From assembly GCA_937910305.1 (NCBI GenBank), contig CALEPS010000154.1:1-28696 (forward strand): DNA of 28,696 bases. Reading direction: 5' to 3'. The notes beneath the pieces are model-generated. The model had not been told where the DNA came from, did not search any database, and worked only from the letters and a program-made list of their open reading frames with translations. The stretch's first letter is position 1; every line of letters starts with the position of its first letter. This document shows, one piece after another, positions 1 through 6,659 of this stretch. Both the position numbers and the translations under genes were made by a program. The stretch is from an uncultured Bacteroidales bacterium. GTDB lineage: Bacteria > Bacteroidota > Bacteroidia > Bacteroidales > Paludibacteraceae.

Positions 1-51
1 ACTGCTTGACGGGCCTTTTCCGATACGGAATAGTTCTCTGAGTGATTTCAT
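1..51 (-). CDS. sdaA: L-serine ammonia-lyase, N-terminal 17 codons only (runs off left edge)
   Basis: Reading leftwards from the ATG at 51-49 gives MKSLRELFRIGKGPSSS, with no stop before the window edge. Single-chain bacterial L-serine dehydratases begin with this pattern: a short helix, then R-I-G-x-G-P-S-S-S, which continues as HTMGP in the family. The enzyme is cytosolic, carries an oxygen-sensitive 4Fe-4S cluster and converts L-serine to pyruvate and ammonia. Only the N-terminus is visible, so catalytic and cluster residues cannot be checked. It lies 22 nt downstream of the stop of the sigma/macro gene on the same strand, so it may be co-transcribed. The assignment rests on 17 residues but the motif is distinctive. 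Confidence 0.8.
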   Translation of the reverse strand, partial: MKSLRELFRIGKGPSSS

Positions 52-73
52 ATTTCAAATCGTTTTATTGATT

Positions 74-1258
74 TTACCAACCTGGCGGCAACACAATATT
101 CTTTACATCGTGAGCTTTCTCAAACAGCGGGGAGATCTCATCATCGGTAAATCCGGCGATGCCGCAGCCGATGCGAGTAACGAGGAAGGTGAGGGTAGGG
201 TGTTCCTTGGCAAATACGATGAACTCATCCACATAGGGCTTGATGGTTTCCACACCGCCCTGCATGGTGGGGATGGCATAGCTTTGGCCTTGCAGGCCTA
301 CACCCTGACCCATGATGGCTCCGAACTTGCGGTAGGCGACGTAAGCTGCACCGCCGCCGTGCATTCCCTTCAAGTTGCTGCCGAACACGAAAATCTCGTT
401 CGGCAGCAACTCTGTGATAAACTCTGGTGTGGTTCTTTTCTGTTGGCCATAGGCCTTCTTCATTCGCGACTCGGCAGAATCAATGCGAGCATTGTTCTGC
501 TCTCGCTGCTCATTCATTTCCATAACCTCTTCTTTTATAAAGTCCATGTCCTCGCACGACCTTGGTGCATACATGTCTGCCAAAGAGCCTGGCATTGTGG
601 GTGCAGGCATCGAAGCCTCTCCCATCGTAGCCTCGCGACTGAGAATTGCCCGCTCGTCCATCACTTCCACCATATCCAAGTCCATATCGAAGTTCTTCTT
701 GAAATATGGTATGATGATTTCTTCCTTCTGTTTCTTGTATTTCTGCGAGATGGCTGATGGAGTCATCCCCATTTGAGCTGCTATTTCTTTCCCCTTGAAG
801 CCACGTAACAGCAGCATGTCGATAAGCAGCCTCTCCTGCCTGTCAATCGGAGCATGGTCACACACATCTTCCACCATCCGATTGAACTGCAGCCGCAGAT
901 CGCTCGTCACGTCAAACGACCGCAAATAATCCTCAAACGTGATGCTGCCATACTCTTTCTTGTACCATTTCAGTGCATCGAGCACCACATAGCGGAACCC
1001 GTTGATGAGCCAGGTCTTCAGACTGACATTCGGCGAGTGATCCTCCAGTGGCTTCCAGTCATGCTCCATCAGGTAGATGGCATACTGATGAGCCAGCGAC
1101 ATAAAATCCAGGTTCTCCTTCTCACTCAACTGATACCGTTGGTCAAAGACATAATAGCCTGCCTGACAATATCCGTAGAAATACTCTCGGATAATGTTGG
1201 CATCCCCCTTACGGAATCCACTAATAATAGCCTGTTCTGACAGTTGATGATGATACAT
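74..1258 (-). CDS. Sigma-70-like (ECF-type) protein fused to a macro-like ADP-ribose-binding-type domain
   Basis: The protein has 394 aa. Residues 1-190 resemble an ECF sigma factor: a region-2-like helix set (SLKTWLINGFRYVVLDALKW, residues 79-98) and a region-4-like helix-turn-helix (residues 145-178, with GFKGKEIAAQMGMTPSAISQ). Residues about 190-278 form a Met/Glu-rich, probably disordered linker. Residues 279-394 form a macro-like domain of the A1S_2505 type, with NEIFVFGSN (287-295), the glycine-rich GMHGGGAA (298-305), GQGVGLQGQSYAIPT (317-331) and TRIGCGIAGF (361-370). By family knowledge the first half would bind DNA or RNA polymerase and the second may bind ADP-ribose or a nucleotide. 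That the second half gates the first is inference. Domain calls are fairly sure; biological role is unknown. It is divergent from the VWA gene. Confidence 0.75.
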   Translation of the reverse strand: MYHHQLSEQAIISGFRKGDANIIREYFYGYCQAGYYVFDQRYQLSEKENLDFMSLAHQYAIYLMEHDWKPLEDHSPNVSLKTWLINGFRYVVLDALKWYKKEYGSITFEDYLRSFDVTSDLRLQFNRMVEDVCDHAPIDRQERLLIDMLLLRGFKGKEIAAQMGMTPSAISQKYKKQKEEIIIPYFKKNFDMDLDMVEVMDERAILSREATMGEASMPAPTMPGSLADMYAPRSCEDMDFIKEEVMEMNEQREQNNARIDSAESRMKKAYGQQKRTTPEFITELLPNEIFVFGSNLKGMHGGGAAYVAYRKFGAIMGQGVGLQGQSYAIPTMQGGVETIKPYVDEFIVFAKEHPTLTFLVTRIGCGIAGFTDDEISPLFEKAHDVKNIVLPPGW

Positions 1259-1382
1259 AAATAGATATTTTGGGCGAAATTACAAAAAAAATCTCATTTC
1301 AACTTAATTTTTTCCGAAAATCATCTTCAAAGAGATAAAAGACGTCTTAAACAGAGTATTCACTATTTAAAAATGTACAATT
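1259..1382. promoter_or_regulatory. Divergent control region between the sigma/macro and VWA genes
   Basis: This 124-nt AT-rich spacer serves two divergent genes. On the minus strand TAATTTCG (1282-1275) is a near match to the TAnnTTTG -7 element. A perfect 10-bp palindrome, AAGACGTCTT, lies at 1339-1348, closer to the VWA gene, and could be an operator. No clear -7 element is visible for the VWA gene. Confidence 0.35.
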
Positions 1383-2036
1383 ATGAAAACGATTATGCAA
1401 GACCCACTTCCAACTAAGCGCATTCACAACCTGATTATTGTCGATGAAAGCGGTTCGATGTCCGTCATCCGCAAGCAGGCATTCACAGGCATGAACGAAA
1501 CCATGCAGACTGTCCGTCAGATGCAGAAGAAATATCCCGACCAAGTGCAGTTAGTTACCCTGCTTACCTTCGATAGTGGGCACACCACCTGGCACTACGA
1601 CAACGCATCGGCACTAAAGACCAAAGACCTCAGTTGGAAAGCTTATAACCCTGGTGGCGGAACGCCTCTCTATGATGCCATTGGCAAAGGTATATCAAAA
1701 GTCAATGCCCAAATTGAGGACGGTGATCATGTATTGGTGACCATCATTACCGATGGAGAAGAGAACAGTAGCGAGGAATGGACGCTGAAAATGGTACGCA
1801 CAATGATTGAGAAGCTGAAGAAGCAGAACTGGACTTTCACGCTCATCGGCACCGACAATCTCGATGTCGAGACGATGGCCCAATCCTTTGCCATCGATGA
1901 GCATATGGAGTTTCAGCAGGACGAGGAAGGCACCAAGGCCATGTTTGCCCGCGAACGCCGAAGCCGTGAACGCTACAACTGCTGCGTGGCCGAGGATGCC
2001 GACCTGCCCGTAGGCTCGTTCTTTGAGGAAGATTGA
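1383..2036 (+). CDS. Von Willebrand factor A (VWA) domain protein with intact MIDAS
   Basis: The product has 217 aa and consists almost entirely of one VWA domain. The metal-ion-dependent adhesion site is complete: D-x-S-G-S at residues 21-25 (VDESGSM), Thr94 in GGGTPLYDA, and Asp124 in ITDGEEN. There is no signal peptide or membrane segment, so it is probably cytosolic. VWA proteins of this kind mediate metal-dependent protein-protein contacts and often partner with AAA ATPases or stress systems; no such partner is next to it here. The C-terminal tail is rich in Arg, Cys and acidic residues (RERRSRERYNCC, then FFEED). A second in-frame ATG lies at 1395, but the first fits the family start. 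It is divergent from the sigma/macro gene, so the two may be co-regulated. Confidence 0.85.
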   Translation: MKTIMQDPLPTKRIHNLIIVDESGSMSVIRKQAFTGMNETMQTVRQMQKKYPDQVQLVTLLTFDSGHTTWHYDNASALKTKDLSWKAYNPGGGTPLYDAIGKGISKVNAQIEDGDHVLVTIITDGEENSSEEWTLKMVRTMIEKLKKQNWTFTLIGTDNLDVETMAQSFAIDEHMEFQQDEEGTKAMFARERRSRERYNCCVAEDADLPVGSFFEED

Positions 2037-2076
2037 AATCTCTTCGAATCCCACTCCCACTTTACATATATCCTTC

Positions 2077-2094
2077 TTCGCCTATCTTGGCGAA
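2077..2094. terminator. Short hairpin between convergent genes, possible weak bidirectional terminator
   Basis: TTCGCC (2077-2082) pairs with GGCGAA (2089-2094) around a 6-nt loop. It lies between the VWA stop and the hypothetical gene and overlaps the latter's stop codon. No strong T-tract follows on either strand, so termination is only a suggestion. Confidence 0.3.
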
Positions 2095-2822
2095 AGAAAG
2101 GGCTTGTCGGTGATGCCGCCATAGCTCTTGGCGGCACGCTGCAAGGCTTCGTCGGTCATGTACTGTTGGTAGAGCGTGCAGCGGGTCTGGATAGTCTGCG
2201 GCGAGCAGCGGTCGCCAATGACGCGTACCAGTGCCCAGCCCTTCGTAGAGTCGGCAAACTCGTCGCTCACCAGTGCGAGTCGTCCGTCTACTGCGGTCAT
2301 CTCCTGTCTCGACACCATGTGACGAGTGAAGCGCACGCGGGGAATGACGTCTTCTCCGCGCTGCTCTGCCGTGTAGAGCCATAACTGTTCGCCCCATTGA
2401 CGATTGCCTACACCGAGGTCGGTCAGCAGGGCTGGCTTGCCGTCCACCGTGCCAAGGTGCTGCTCGACGGTGGGCAGTTTTCCGTTGCTCACTGGTATAC
2501 CGGGCATCAAGAACGAGGCTTCCGTCATCTGTATTTTCTCGACATACACCGGCGGCAGGCTGTTGGCCAGCGACGCAAAGTCCTGGTAGGCATTGGCCCG
2601 CTCGGTGAACATCGGTTCTGCATAGCGCAGCATCTTCCACAGTGCCGTCGTATGGCGCAGCTTCTGCCGCTGGATAAACTGCGCCAGCGTGTTGCTGCGC
2701 TTCTCCCGCGACTCTGACACGCGTCCAATCACCTGACCACCACGCTGATAGAATGTCACGCCCCCAATGCGGAGCGTTTTGGGAATCACCAGTCCCAAGC
2801 CTGATTTCTTCATTTTCACCAT
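2082..2822 (-). CDS. Hypothetical protein of a Bacteroidota-specific type
   Basis: This is a 246-aa cytosolic-looking protein with no signal peptide and no membrane segment. The N-terminus (KTLRIGGVTFYQRGGQVIGR) followed by a basic helical stretch (SESREKRSNTLAQFIQRQK) resembles uncharacterised Bacteroidota families of the DUF6266 kind, but I do not recognise it firmly. A longer ORF in another frame covers the same bases; this frame was chosen because its product has normal residue composition and alternating hydrophobic segments, while the other is Arg/Ala/His-rich as shadow frames are. Translation could start at 2822 (MVKMKK) or at 2813 (MKKSG). The gene has a long 5' leader made of 11-bp repeats, which is its most unusual feature. 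The function is unknown. Confidence 0.6.
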   Translation of the reverse strand: MVKMKKSGLGLVIPKTLRIGGVTFYQRGGQVIGRVSESREKRSNTLAQFIQRQKLRHTTALWKMLRYAEPMFTERANAYQDFASLANSLPPVYVEKIQMTEASFLMPGIPVSNGKLPTVEQHLGTVDGKPALLTDLGVGNRQWGEQLWLYTAEQRGEDVIPRVRFTRHMVSRQEMTAVDGRLALVSDEFADSTKGWALVRVIGDRCSPQTIQTRCTLYQQYMTDEALQRAAKSYGGITDKPFLSPR

Positions 2823-2831
2823 CTTCGTATC

Positions 2832-3052
2832 CTATTTGTTTCGTCGTTTCTTTGTTACTGCTTCGATGCTCCTTCGTTACTGCTTCGATATAGCCTCGAT
2901 ACACCTTCGGTCGTTCTTCGGTACTTGTCCGCTACTTGGTCGCTACTTGTCCGGTTCTGAACCGGACATATACCGCAGAAGTATCGCAGTACTACCGCAC
3001 ATCAATGCCGACTAATTGCTTACTAATTGCCGACTGTTCGCTGAGTACAGTT
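2832..3052 (-). repeat. Degenerate 11-bp tandem repeat array forming the 5' leader of the hypothetical gene
   Basis: On the plus strand, 15 consecutive 11-mers run without a gap from 2832 to 2996; 14 of 15 start with G and 14 of 15 end with C, so a C-G step recurs every 11 bp. Examples are GTTACTGCTTC (2854-2864 and 2876-2886), GATGCTCCTTC (2865-2875), GATACACCTTC (2898-2908), GGTACTTGTCC (2920-2930) and GCTACTTGTCC (2942-2952). After one 12-mer (2997-3008) four more units continue to 3052, including two near-identical ones ending CTAATTGC. The array fills nearly the whole leader between the putative promoter and the start codon. Eleven is not a multiple of three, so this is not a repeated peptide. 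It matches about one turn of DNA. Confidence 0.75.
2948..2968. repeat. Perfect 10-bp inverted repeat inside the 11-mer array
   Basis: TGTCCGGTTC (2948-2957) and GAACCGGACA (2959-2968) are exact reverse complements around a single T. The palindrome spans the junctions of three 11-mer units and could form a hairpin in the leader RNA or act as a dimer-binding site. Confidence 0.5.
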
Positions 3053-3065
3053 AGGCTATGCTGGG

Positions 3066-3073
3066 CAAAAATA
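3066..3073 (-). promoter_or_regulatory. Putative -7 element upstream of the 11-mer leader
   Basis: On the minus strand this reads TATTTTTG, matching TAnnTTTG. It would start a transcript near 3058-3060 that carries the whole 11-mer array. No clear -33 TTTG lies 20 nt upstream, so the call is weak. The rest of 3074-3200 is AT-rich and shows nothing else. Confidence 0.35.
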
Positions 3074-3200
3074 CGAATTTTCCTTTAATTCTGAGCGTAT
3101 GAAAGAAGAATAATAAACTTATTCATCACTTTTTGTGTGATTTTTGTTGTTTTGTGTTACTAAATTGAAGATTAAAGCGGTATCGCCGATGGCCGAAGAA

Positions 3201-3293
3201 TCAAAGATAAAACACGAACCTCTCTGTCCCCACGACTACCTCAGTCACGCCTGGCTGCGATAGGCAATAGTCCCGGAACTCTTCTACGTTCAT
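3201..3293 (-). pseudogene. Truncated mmcQ/yjbR-like remnant (30 codons)
   Basis: Twelve nt after the VOC stop an ATG at 3293 opens MNVEEFRDYCLSQPGVTEVV, then 10 more residues and a TGA. Its first 12 residues are identical to those of the intact MmcQ/YjbR protein at 5716-6099 (MNVEEFRDYCLS), with T-E matching again at residues 17-18. MmcQ proteins are normally about 115-130 aa, so this copy has lost three quarters of its length; the end (TERFVFYL) may be joined from further downstream in the family sequence by a deletion. It sits as the third gene of the acyltransferase-VOC unit. It could still be translated as a micropeptide, but decay is the simpler reading. Confidence 0.7.
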
Positions 3294-3305
3294 AGGCATT
3301 ATTCG

Positions 3306-3689
3306 TCAGATAGTCAACTCCAGTTCCTCGCCATCGTCGAGCAATATGCAACTTTCGTAATATCCCTCACCCGAGGTTCGTGGACCGCTAACATGACGGT
3401 AACCATCAGCCACAAGGCGGGCGGTCATTTCGTCAACAGCCTCACGGGTGCCTATACTCATGCAGATGTGCGTATAGCCGAGGGCATGCTTATCGAAGTC
3501 CCCTTCGGGCATCGCCTCCCAGTGCATAATCTCCAGCCTTGCACCGTCGGCAAAGGTGAGGAAAAAGGAACGCAGGCCTGTGCGCGGGTTATGATAGCCT
3601 TTGTTCGACTTGGCTCCGAAGTATTTCACGAAGAAGTCACGCGTCCGTTCCAAGTCGCGGACATTGATAGCAACGTGTTCGATTTTCAT
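3306..3689 (-). CDS. VOC superfamily (glyoxalase I-like) metalloprotein
   Basis: From the ATG at 3689 the protein has 127 aa, the usual size of a single VOC subunit. It shows two beta-alpha-beta-beta-beta modules: the first starts MKIEHVAINVRDLERTRDFF, the second at GYTHICMSIG. Likely metal ligands are His5, Glu53 (RLEIM), His74 (YTHI) and a Glu in the final strand (ELELTI), as in lactoylglutathione lyases. The substrate cannot be told; related proteins include methylglyoxal lyases, epimerases and resistance proteins. An ORF 36 nt longer exists, but this start gives the standard VOC N-terminus and an ATGA overlap of 4 nt with the acyltransferase stop, implying translational coupling. Confidence 0.85.
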   Translation of the reverse strand: MKIEHVAINVRDLERTRDFFVKYFGAKSNKGYHNPRTGLRSFFLTFADGARLEIMHWEAMPEGDFDKHALGYTHICMSIGTREAVDEMTARLVADGYRHVSGPRTSGEGYYESCILLDDGEELELTI

Positions 3690-4855
3690 ACTGCTTTCTT
3701 TGAAAAGAGTTTGTGTTTCAGCCACTCACGGGCAGGCTCATCATAGAGTTTCAGCGAAGCGTAGGCAATGCCGATGGCGAGGAAGAAGATGCAGACGGCG
3801 ACAAAGACGTGGGTGTTGACGGGCAGATCCTTATGAGTCGTGGCCCACGACATCTGCCAGTAGATGAGCGGATAGTGGGTGACGTAGAGCGGATAGGAGA
3901 TGTCGCCAAGGAACTTGTTGATGGCAGAGGTACGTCCTTTTGTGCTGCTGCCTGCTCCAACAGTTACAATCAGTGGAAAGGCAATGAGGATGCAGAAGAT
4001 TTCGTAGAGACCATTCATCCAGAAGTTCTCTGGGTTATCACCACCGACACGAGGCATGGCAAAGAGCATGACAATGGCTAATGAGCACCACCAAAAGCCG
4101 CCTTTCACAGTGATGAGTCTGCCTATACGTGAGAGCAAGAGGCCACAGAAGAAAGGGTAGAGCAGACGGGTGATGCCTATCTGGAGTTGGTCAGGTGTCA
4201 GGCTCCAACCGCCGATGACGGTATATTGCGCATAGTCGCGGGCTGCAAGCCACCCGAATACATCGATGTTCAGGCAGAGAACGACGGTCAGCACTGCCGA
4301 GCAGAGCACAAACAGCGTGAGCACGGTCTTGGAGAAACGACGGATGAAGAGGGCGTAGGCGATGTTAGCCAGATATTCCCAAAAGAGCGACCATGTGGCA
4401 CCGTTCAGCGGGTTCATCTCGCCCCATCCTCGGATGTCGAGGCTCGTCGGTACGGGATACATCACCAGACAAAGCAGAAAGACTACCATTGTCAACCCAA
4501 CTGGCGTGTCAGTCAATCCGGCAAAGTCGGGATGGTCGCCACCGAAATAGAAGAACAGCAGACCGATTAGCGTTCCCATCATCAGCATAGGGTGCAGGCG
4601 AATCAGACGACGCTTGCAGAATTGCCACGTTGTCATCCTGCTCCACCGATCGTCATAAGCATAGCCGATGACAAAGCCCGAGAGCACAAAGAAGAAATCA
4701 ACGGCCAGATAGCCGTGATTGATAATCTGATAGGGTACACCGGGTGAATAGGTCTCAAACAGGTGGAACATCACCACCAGCACGGCAGCCACGCCGCGCA
4801 GGCCATCGAGAATTTCGTATCGGGGCTTTGAGGCCAAGTAATAGTTTGTCATCAT
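3686..4855 (-). CDS. Acyltransferase family 3 (OafA/YrhL-like) membrane O-acyltransferase
   Basis: From the ATG at 4855 the product has 389 aa, with about ten hydrophobic segments. The family signature lies at the N-terminus: YEILDGLRGVAAVLVVMFH, which contains the likely catalytic His, then YLAVDFFFVLSGFVIGYAY. Such enzymes move acyl groups, usually acetyl from acetyl-CoA, across the inner membrane onto sugars of surface polysaccharides or lipids. There is no SGNH domain at the C-terminus, so it would act alone. The ORF could extend upstream by 11 codons, but the minus-strand -7 element at 4885-4878 would then lie inside the coding sequence. It is translationally coupled to the VOC gene and divergent from an AraC regulator. 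Confidence 0.88.
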   Translation of the reverse strand: MMTNYYLASKPRYEILDGLRGVAAVLVVMFHLFETYSPGVPYQIINHGYLAVDFFFVLSGFVIGYAYDDRWSRMTTWQFCKRRLIRLHPMLMMGTLIGLLFFYFGGDHPDFAGLTDTPVGLTMVVFLLCLVMYPVPTSLDIRGWGEMNPLNGATWSLFWEYLANIAYALFIRRFSKTVLTLFVLCSAVLTVVLCLNIDVFGWLAARDYAQYTVIGGWSLTPDQLQIGITRLLYPFFCGLLLSRIGRLITVKGGFWWCSLAIVMLFAMPRVGGDNPENFWMNGLYEIFCILIAFPLIVTVGAGSSTKGRTSAINKFLGDISYPLYVTHYPLIYWQMSWATTHKDLPVNTHVFVAVCIFFLAIGIAYASLKLYDEPAREWLKHKLFSKKAV

Positions 4856-4877
4856 AAGTCGAATCTGTTTGCGGCTG

Positions 4878-4885
4878 CAAAGGTA
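4878..4885 (-). promoter_or_regulatory. -7 promoter element of the acyltransferase-VOC unit
   Basis: The minus strand reads TACCTTTG followed by C, the commonest form of the Bacteroidota -7 box in this window, 22 nt before the ATG at 4855. A good -33 TTTG at 20 nt is not visible. Confidence 0.6.
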
Positions 4886-4933
4886 CAATTAAAATTTGTC
4901 TTTCATTTGCACTATTATCTGAAATATTTGTCG

Positions 4934-4941
4934 TATCTTTG
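4934..4941 (+). promoter_or_regulatory. -7 promoter element of the AraC regulator gene
   Basis: TATCTTTG ends only 8 nt before the ATG at 4950, so the transcript would be leaderless or nearly so. A TTTG lies at 4906-4909, 24 nt upstream, which is wider than usual. The element faces the acyltransferase promoter about 50 nt away, so one bound regulator could affect both. Confidence 0.6.
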
Positions 4942-4949
4942 CCGACGTT

Positions 4950-5777
4950 ATGAGCAGTTTTCACTTTGACCACGTTGTTTTGAAGCCTGAAGAGCAAATC
5001 GGACGGCATAGCCAGCCCACTTGGGAATTGGACTATATCATCCGTGGCCGAGGGATAAAGGAGATTGGCAATGCTGCCCCCATGCCCTTCCAGGAGGGCG
5101 AAGTGGTACTGCTTCACCCGAATATCGAGCATGTCTGGCATTTTGACCATTTGCCCACCATTGAAAACATCACCGTTACTTTCACTGATGAATGGCTGGC
5201 AAATGTGGTTTCCGACTTCCCGGAAATTCAAATGATAAGAGACTCGCTGCTTCGGCTACCAGTTGCCGTTACGTTAAAAGGCCAAATGCACAGCAAGGTG
5301 GCAGACTATTTGAAGAGCATGATAACTCAAAGTTCACAGATGCGCCTGCTGACCTTATTTCAAATCATGCTGCTTATCTCTGAATCGGATGACTATCAGA
5401 CCATTGCCACTTCTGCCAATGAAACGCTTACAGAACAGCGCATCCGCCAAATGGATATTTTCATCCGTTGTAATTTCGCCCGCAGCATCACACTCGACAA
5501 TATTGCCACACACGTCGGCATGAACCGGTCATCCCTTTGCTCCCTATGCAAACGGGCGACAGGTCAGACCATCACCCAGCGTCTGACCGCCGTCCGCATC
5601 GCTCAGGCCAAGCACCTGCTCAGCAGCACCGACCGTTCCATCAAGGAAGTCTGCTATGACGCGGGCTACAACGACCTTCCTCATTTCAGCCGTGTTTTCC
5701 GTCGGGAGGTCGGTGTCAGTCCGAAGGAGTATCGTTCAACATATCCCGTTCCCGCTTCGTCAGTTTCGCCAAAATAA
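4950..5777 (+). CDS. AraC-family transcriptional regulator with N-terminal cupin sensor
   Basis: The 275-aa protein has the standard AraC layout. Residues 1-100 form a cupin-like sensor (HSQPTWELDYIIRGRGIKEI, then FQEGEVVLLHPNIEHVW). The C-terminal 100 residues hold two helix-turn-helix motifs: ITLDNIATHVGMNRSSLCSLCK, then SIKEVCYDAGYNDLPHFSRV, ending GVSPKEYR. Such proteins bind a small ligand, often a sugar, and activate nearby genes by contacting DNA direct repeats. The divergent acyltransferase-VOC unit is the obvious target by position. Its last 62 nt overlap the 3' end of the convergent mmcQ gene, which is unusual and may cause transcriptional interference. Confidence 0.9.
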   Translation: MSSFHFDHVVLKPEEQIGRHSQPTWELDYIIRGRGIKEIGNAAPMPFQEGEVVLLHPNIEHVWHFDHLPTIENITVTFTDEWLANVVSDFPEIQMIRDSLLRLPVAVTLKGQMHSKVADYLKSMITQSSQMRLLTLFQIMLLISESDDYQTIATSANETLTEQRIRQMDIFIRCNFARSITLDNIATHVGMNRSSLCSLCKRATGQTITQRLTAVRIAQAKHLLSSTDRSIKEVCYDAGYNDLPHFSRVFRREVGVSPKEYRSTYPVPASSVSPK

Positions 5778-6099
5778 GGTCGTAGGAGTTGTGGACGAGT
5801 TGGCGGATGAGGTCATCGGGTACATCTTGGTTGAAATACACATCGCTCCAATGCCGTTTGTTCATATGCCATGCCGGACGGATACCTTCATACTCTGCGC
5901 GCAACTCACACGCATCATTTTCCTCCATTTTAACACAGCAACGGTCAAAAACAGTTATGTTGACATAGCAAAACCATTTGGAACCAATATAGAAACACAA
6001 CACATCGCGGCTGTACGGGTCTTTGACTGCTGTAAACGGCATTTTCTCCGTTACATGCGGCATAGAGAGGCAGTAATCCCGGAATTCTTCTACATTCAT
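5716..6099 (-). CDS. MmcQ/YjbR family protein
   Basis: The product has 127 aa, the normal length. It begins MNVEEFRDYCLSMPHVTEKM and carries the conserved C-terminal pattern NKRHWSDVYF followed by DDLIRQLVHNSYDLI, typical of the CyaY-like fold of this family. Members are small cytosolic proteins with a putative DNA-binding or ligand-binding fold; no enzymatic activity is established. It overlaps the upstream GNAT stop by 4 nt (ATGA), so the two are translationally coupled. Its 3' end overlaps the convergent AraC gene by 62 nt. A truncated relative is at 3201-3293, also on the minus strand. Confidence 0.85.
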   Translation of the reverse strand: MNVEEFRDYCLSMPHVTEKMPFTAVKDPYSRDVLCFYIGSKWFCYVNITVFDRCCVKMEENDACELRAEYEGIRPAWHMNKRHWSDVYFNQDVPDDLIRQLVHNSYDLILAKLTKRERDMLNDTPSD

Positions 6100-6584
6100 A
6101 TTGTAAATAAATATGTTATTTGGTCATCACGCTTGTTAATATGATTATAACTTCTTGCAGTCTCCCGTCCTCCCATTGCCCGATAGAATTGTTGCGCTGG
6201 AGTATTGTGGGTATTGCAATGACATTCAAATTGTTTGATGTTATGTTCTGCAAAATAGGCTTTAATATGATTAAATACTCTTTTCCCGATCCCTTGATGT
6301 TGATATTTTTTCAACAGATACAAAGATTGTATGTAGGCATTTGGGGCACATTGCAAGATAAAATATCCTGCAGACAAACCATCTGCTACAACAATAAACA
6401 CATCATATTGGACACCGGTTATTTTATCAATATCTTTTTGCTTGTGTGCCTCAAAGTCGTATTCATCAATCAGTTTACTATTGTAAATTCCTCTATATGT
6501 TGTTGCCCATATCTGCTGTCGCAAAGTGGTTACCGTTGCGGCATCTGATACTTGAGCTTGCTTGAATTTTATATCCATATTCAA
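6096..6584 (-). CDS. GNAT family N-acetyltransferase
   Basis: The 162-aa product is a single GNAT domain. The acetyl-CoA pyrophosphate loop is present as QSLYLLKKYQHQGIGKRVF (the Q/R-x-x-G-x-G/A motif is QHQGIGK). A later segment, NTHNTPAQQFYRAMGG, is the family's motif B with the usual Asn and the F-Y-x-x-x-G step. The substrate cannot be predicted; candidates are a small amine, an antibiotic or a protein N-terminus. Translation may start at 6584 or at the Met two codons on (6578). It has its own promoter and heads a two-gene unit with mmcQ. Its AT content looks higher than that of its neighbours, which may hint at separate acquisition. Confidence 0.85.
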   Translation of the reverse strand: MNMDIKFKQAQVSDAATVTTLRQQIWATTYRGIYNSKLIDEYDFEAHKQKDIDKITGVQYDVFIVVADGLSAGYFILQCAPNAYIQSLYLLKKYQHQGIGKRVFNHIKAYFAEHNIKQFECHCNTHNTPAQQFYRAMGGRETARSYNHINKRDDQITYLFTI

Positions 6585-6609
6585 TATTCTTTTGAAAAAA
6601 AATAGAATA

Positions 6610-6641
6610 CAAAGGTACTACATTTTTTTGAATTATACAAG
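6610..6641 (-). promoter_or_regulatory. Promoter of the GNAT-mmcQ unit
   Basis: On the minus strand CTTG (6641-6638), 20 nt, then TACCTTTG (6617-6610) match the Bacteroidota -33/-7 pattern. The transcript would start near 6603, about 20 nt before the GNAT ATG. Confidence 0.65.
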
Positions 6642-6659
6642 TTTTTTATGCAATTATTA

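Noticed and set aside
2062..2904. 280-codon minus-strand frame overlapping the hypothetical gene
   Set aside because: Its product is rich in Arg, Ala and His as shadow frames are, and its N-terminal part would be the 11-mer leader. The 246-aa frame is more protein-like.
4187..4590. Plus-strand ORFs over the acyltransferase gene
   Set aside because: They are antisense shadows of a clear acyltransferase-3 reading frame and lack promoters or recognisable domains.
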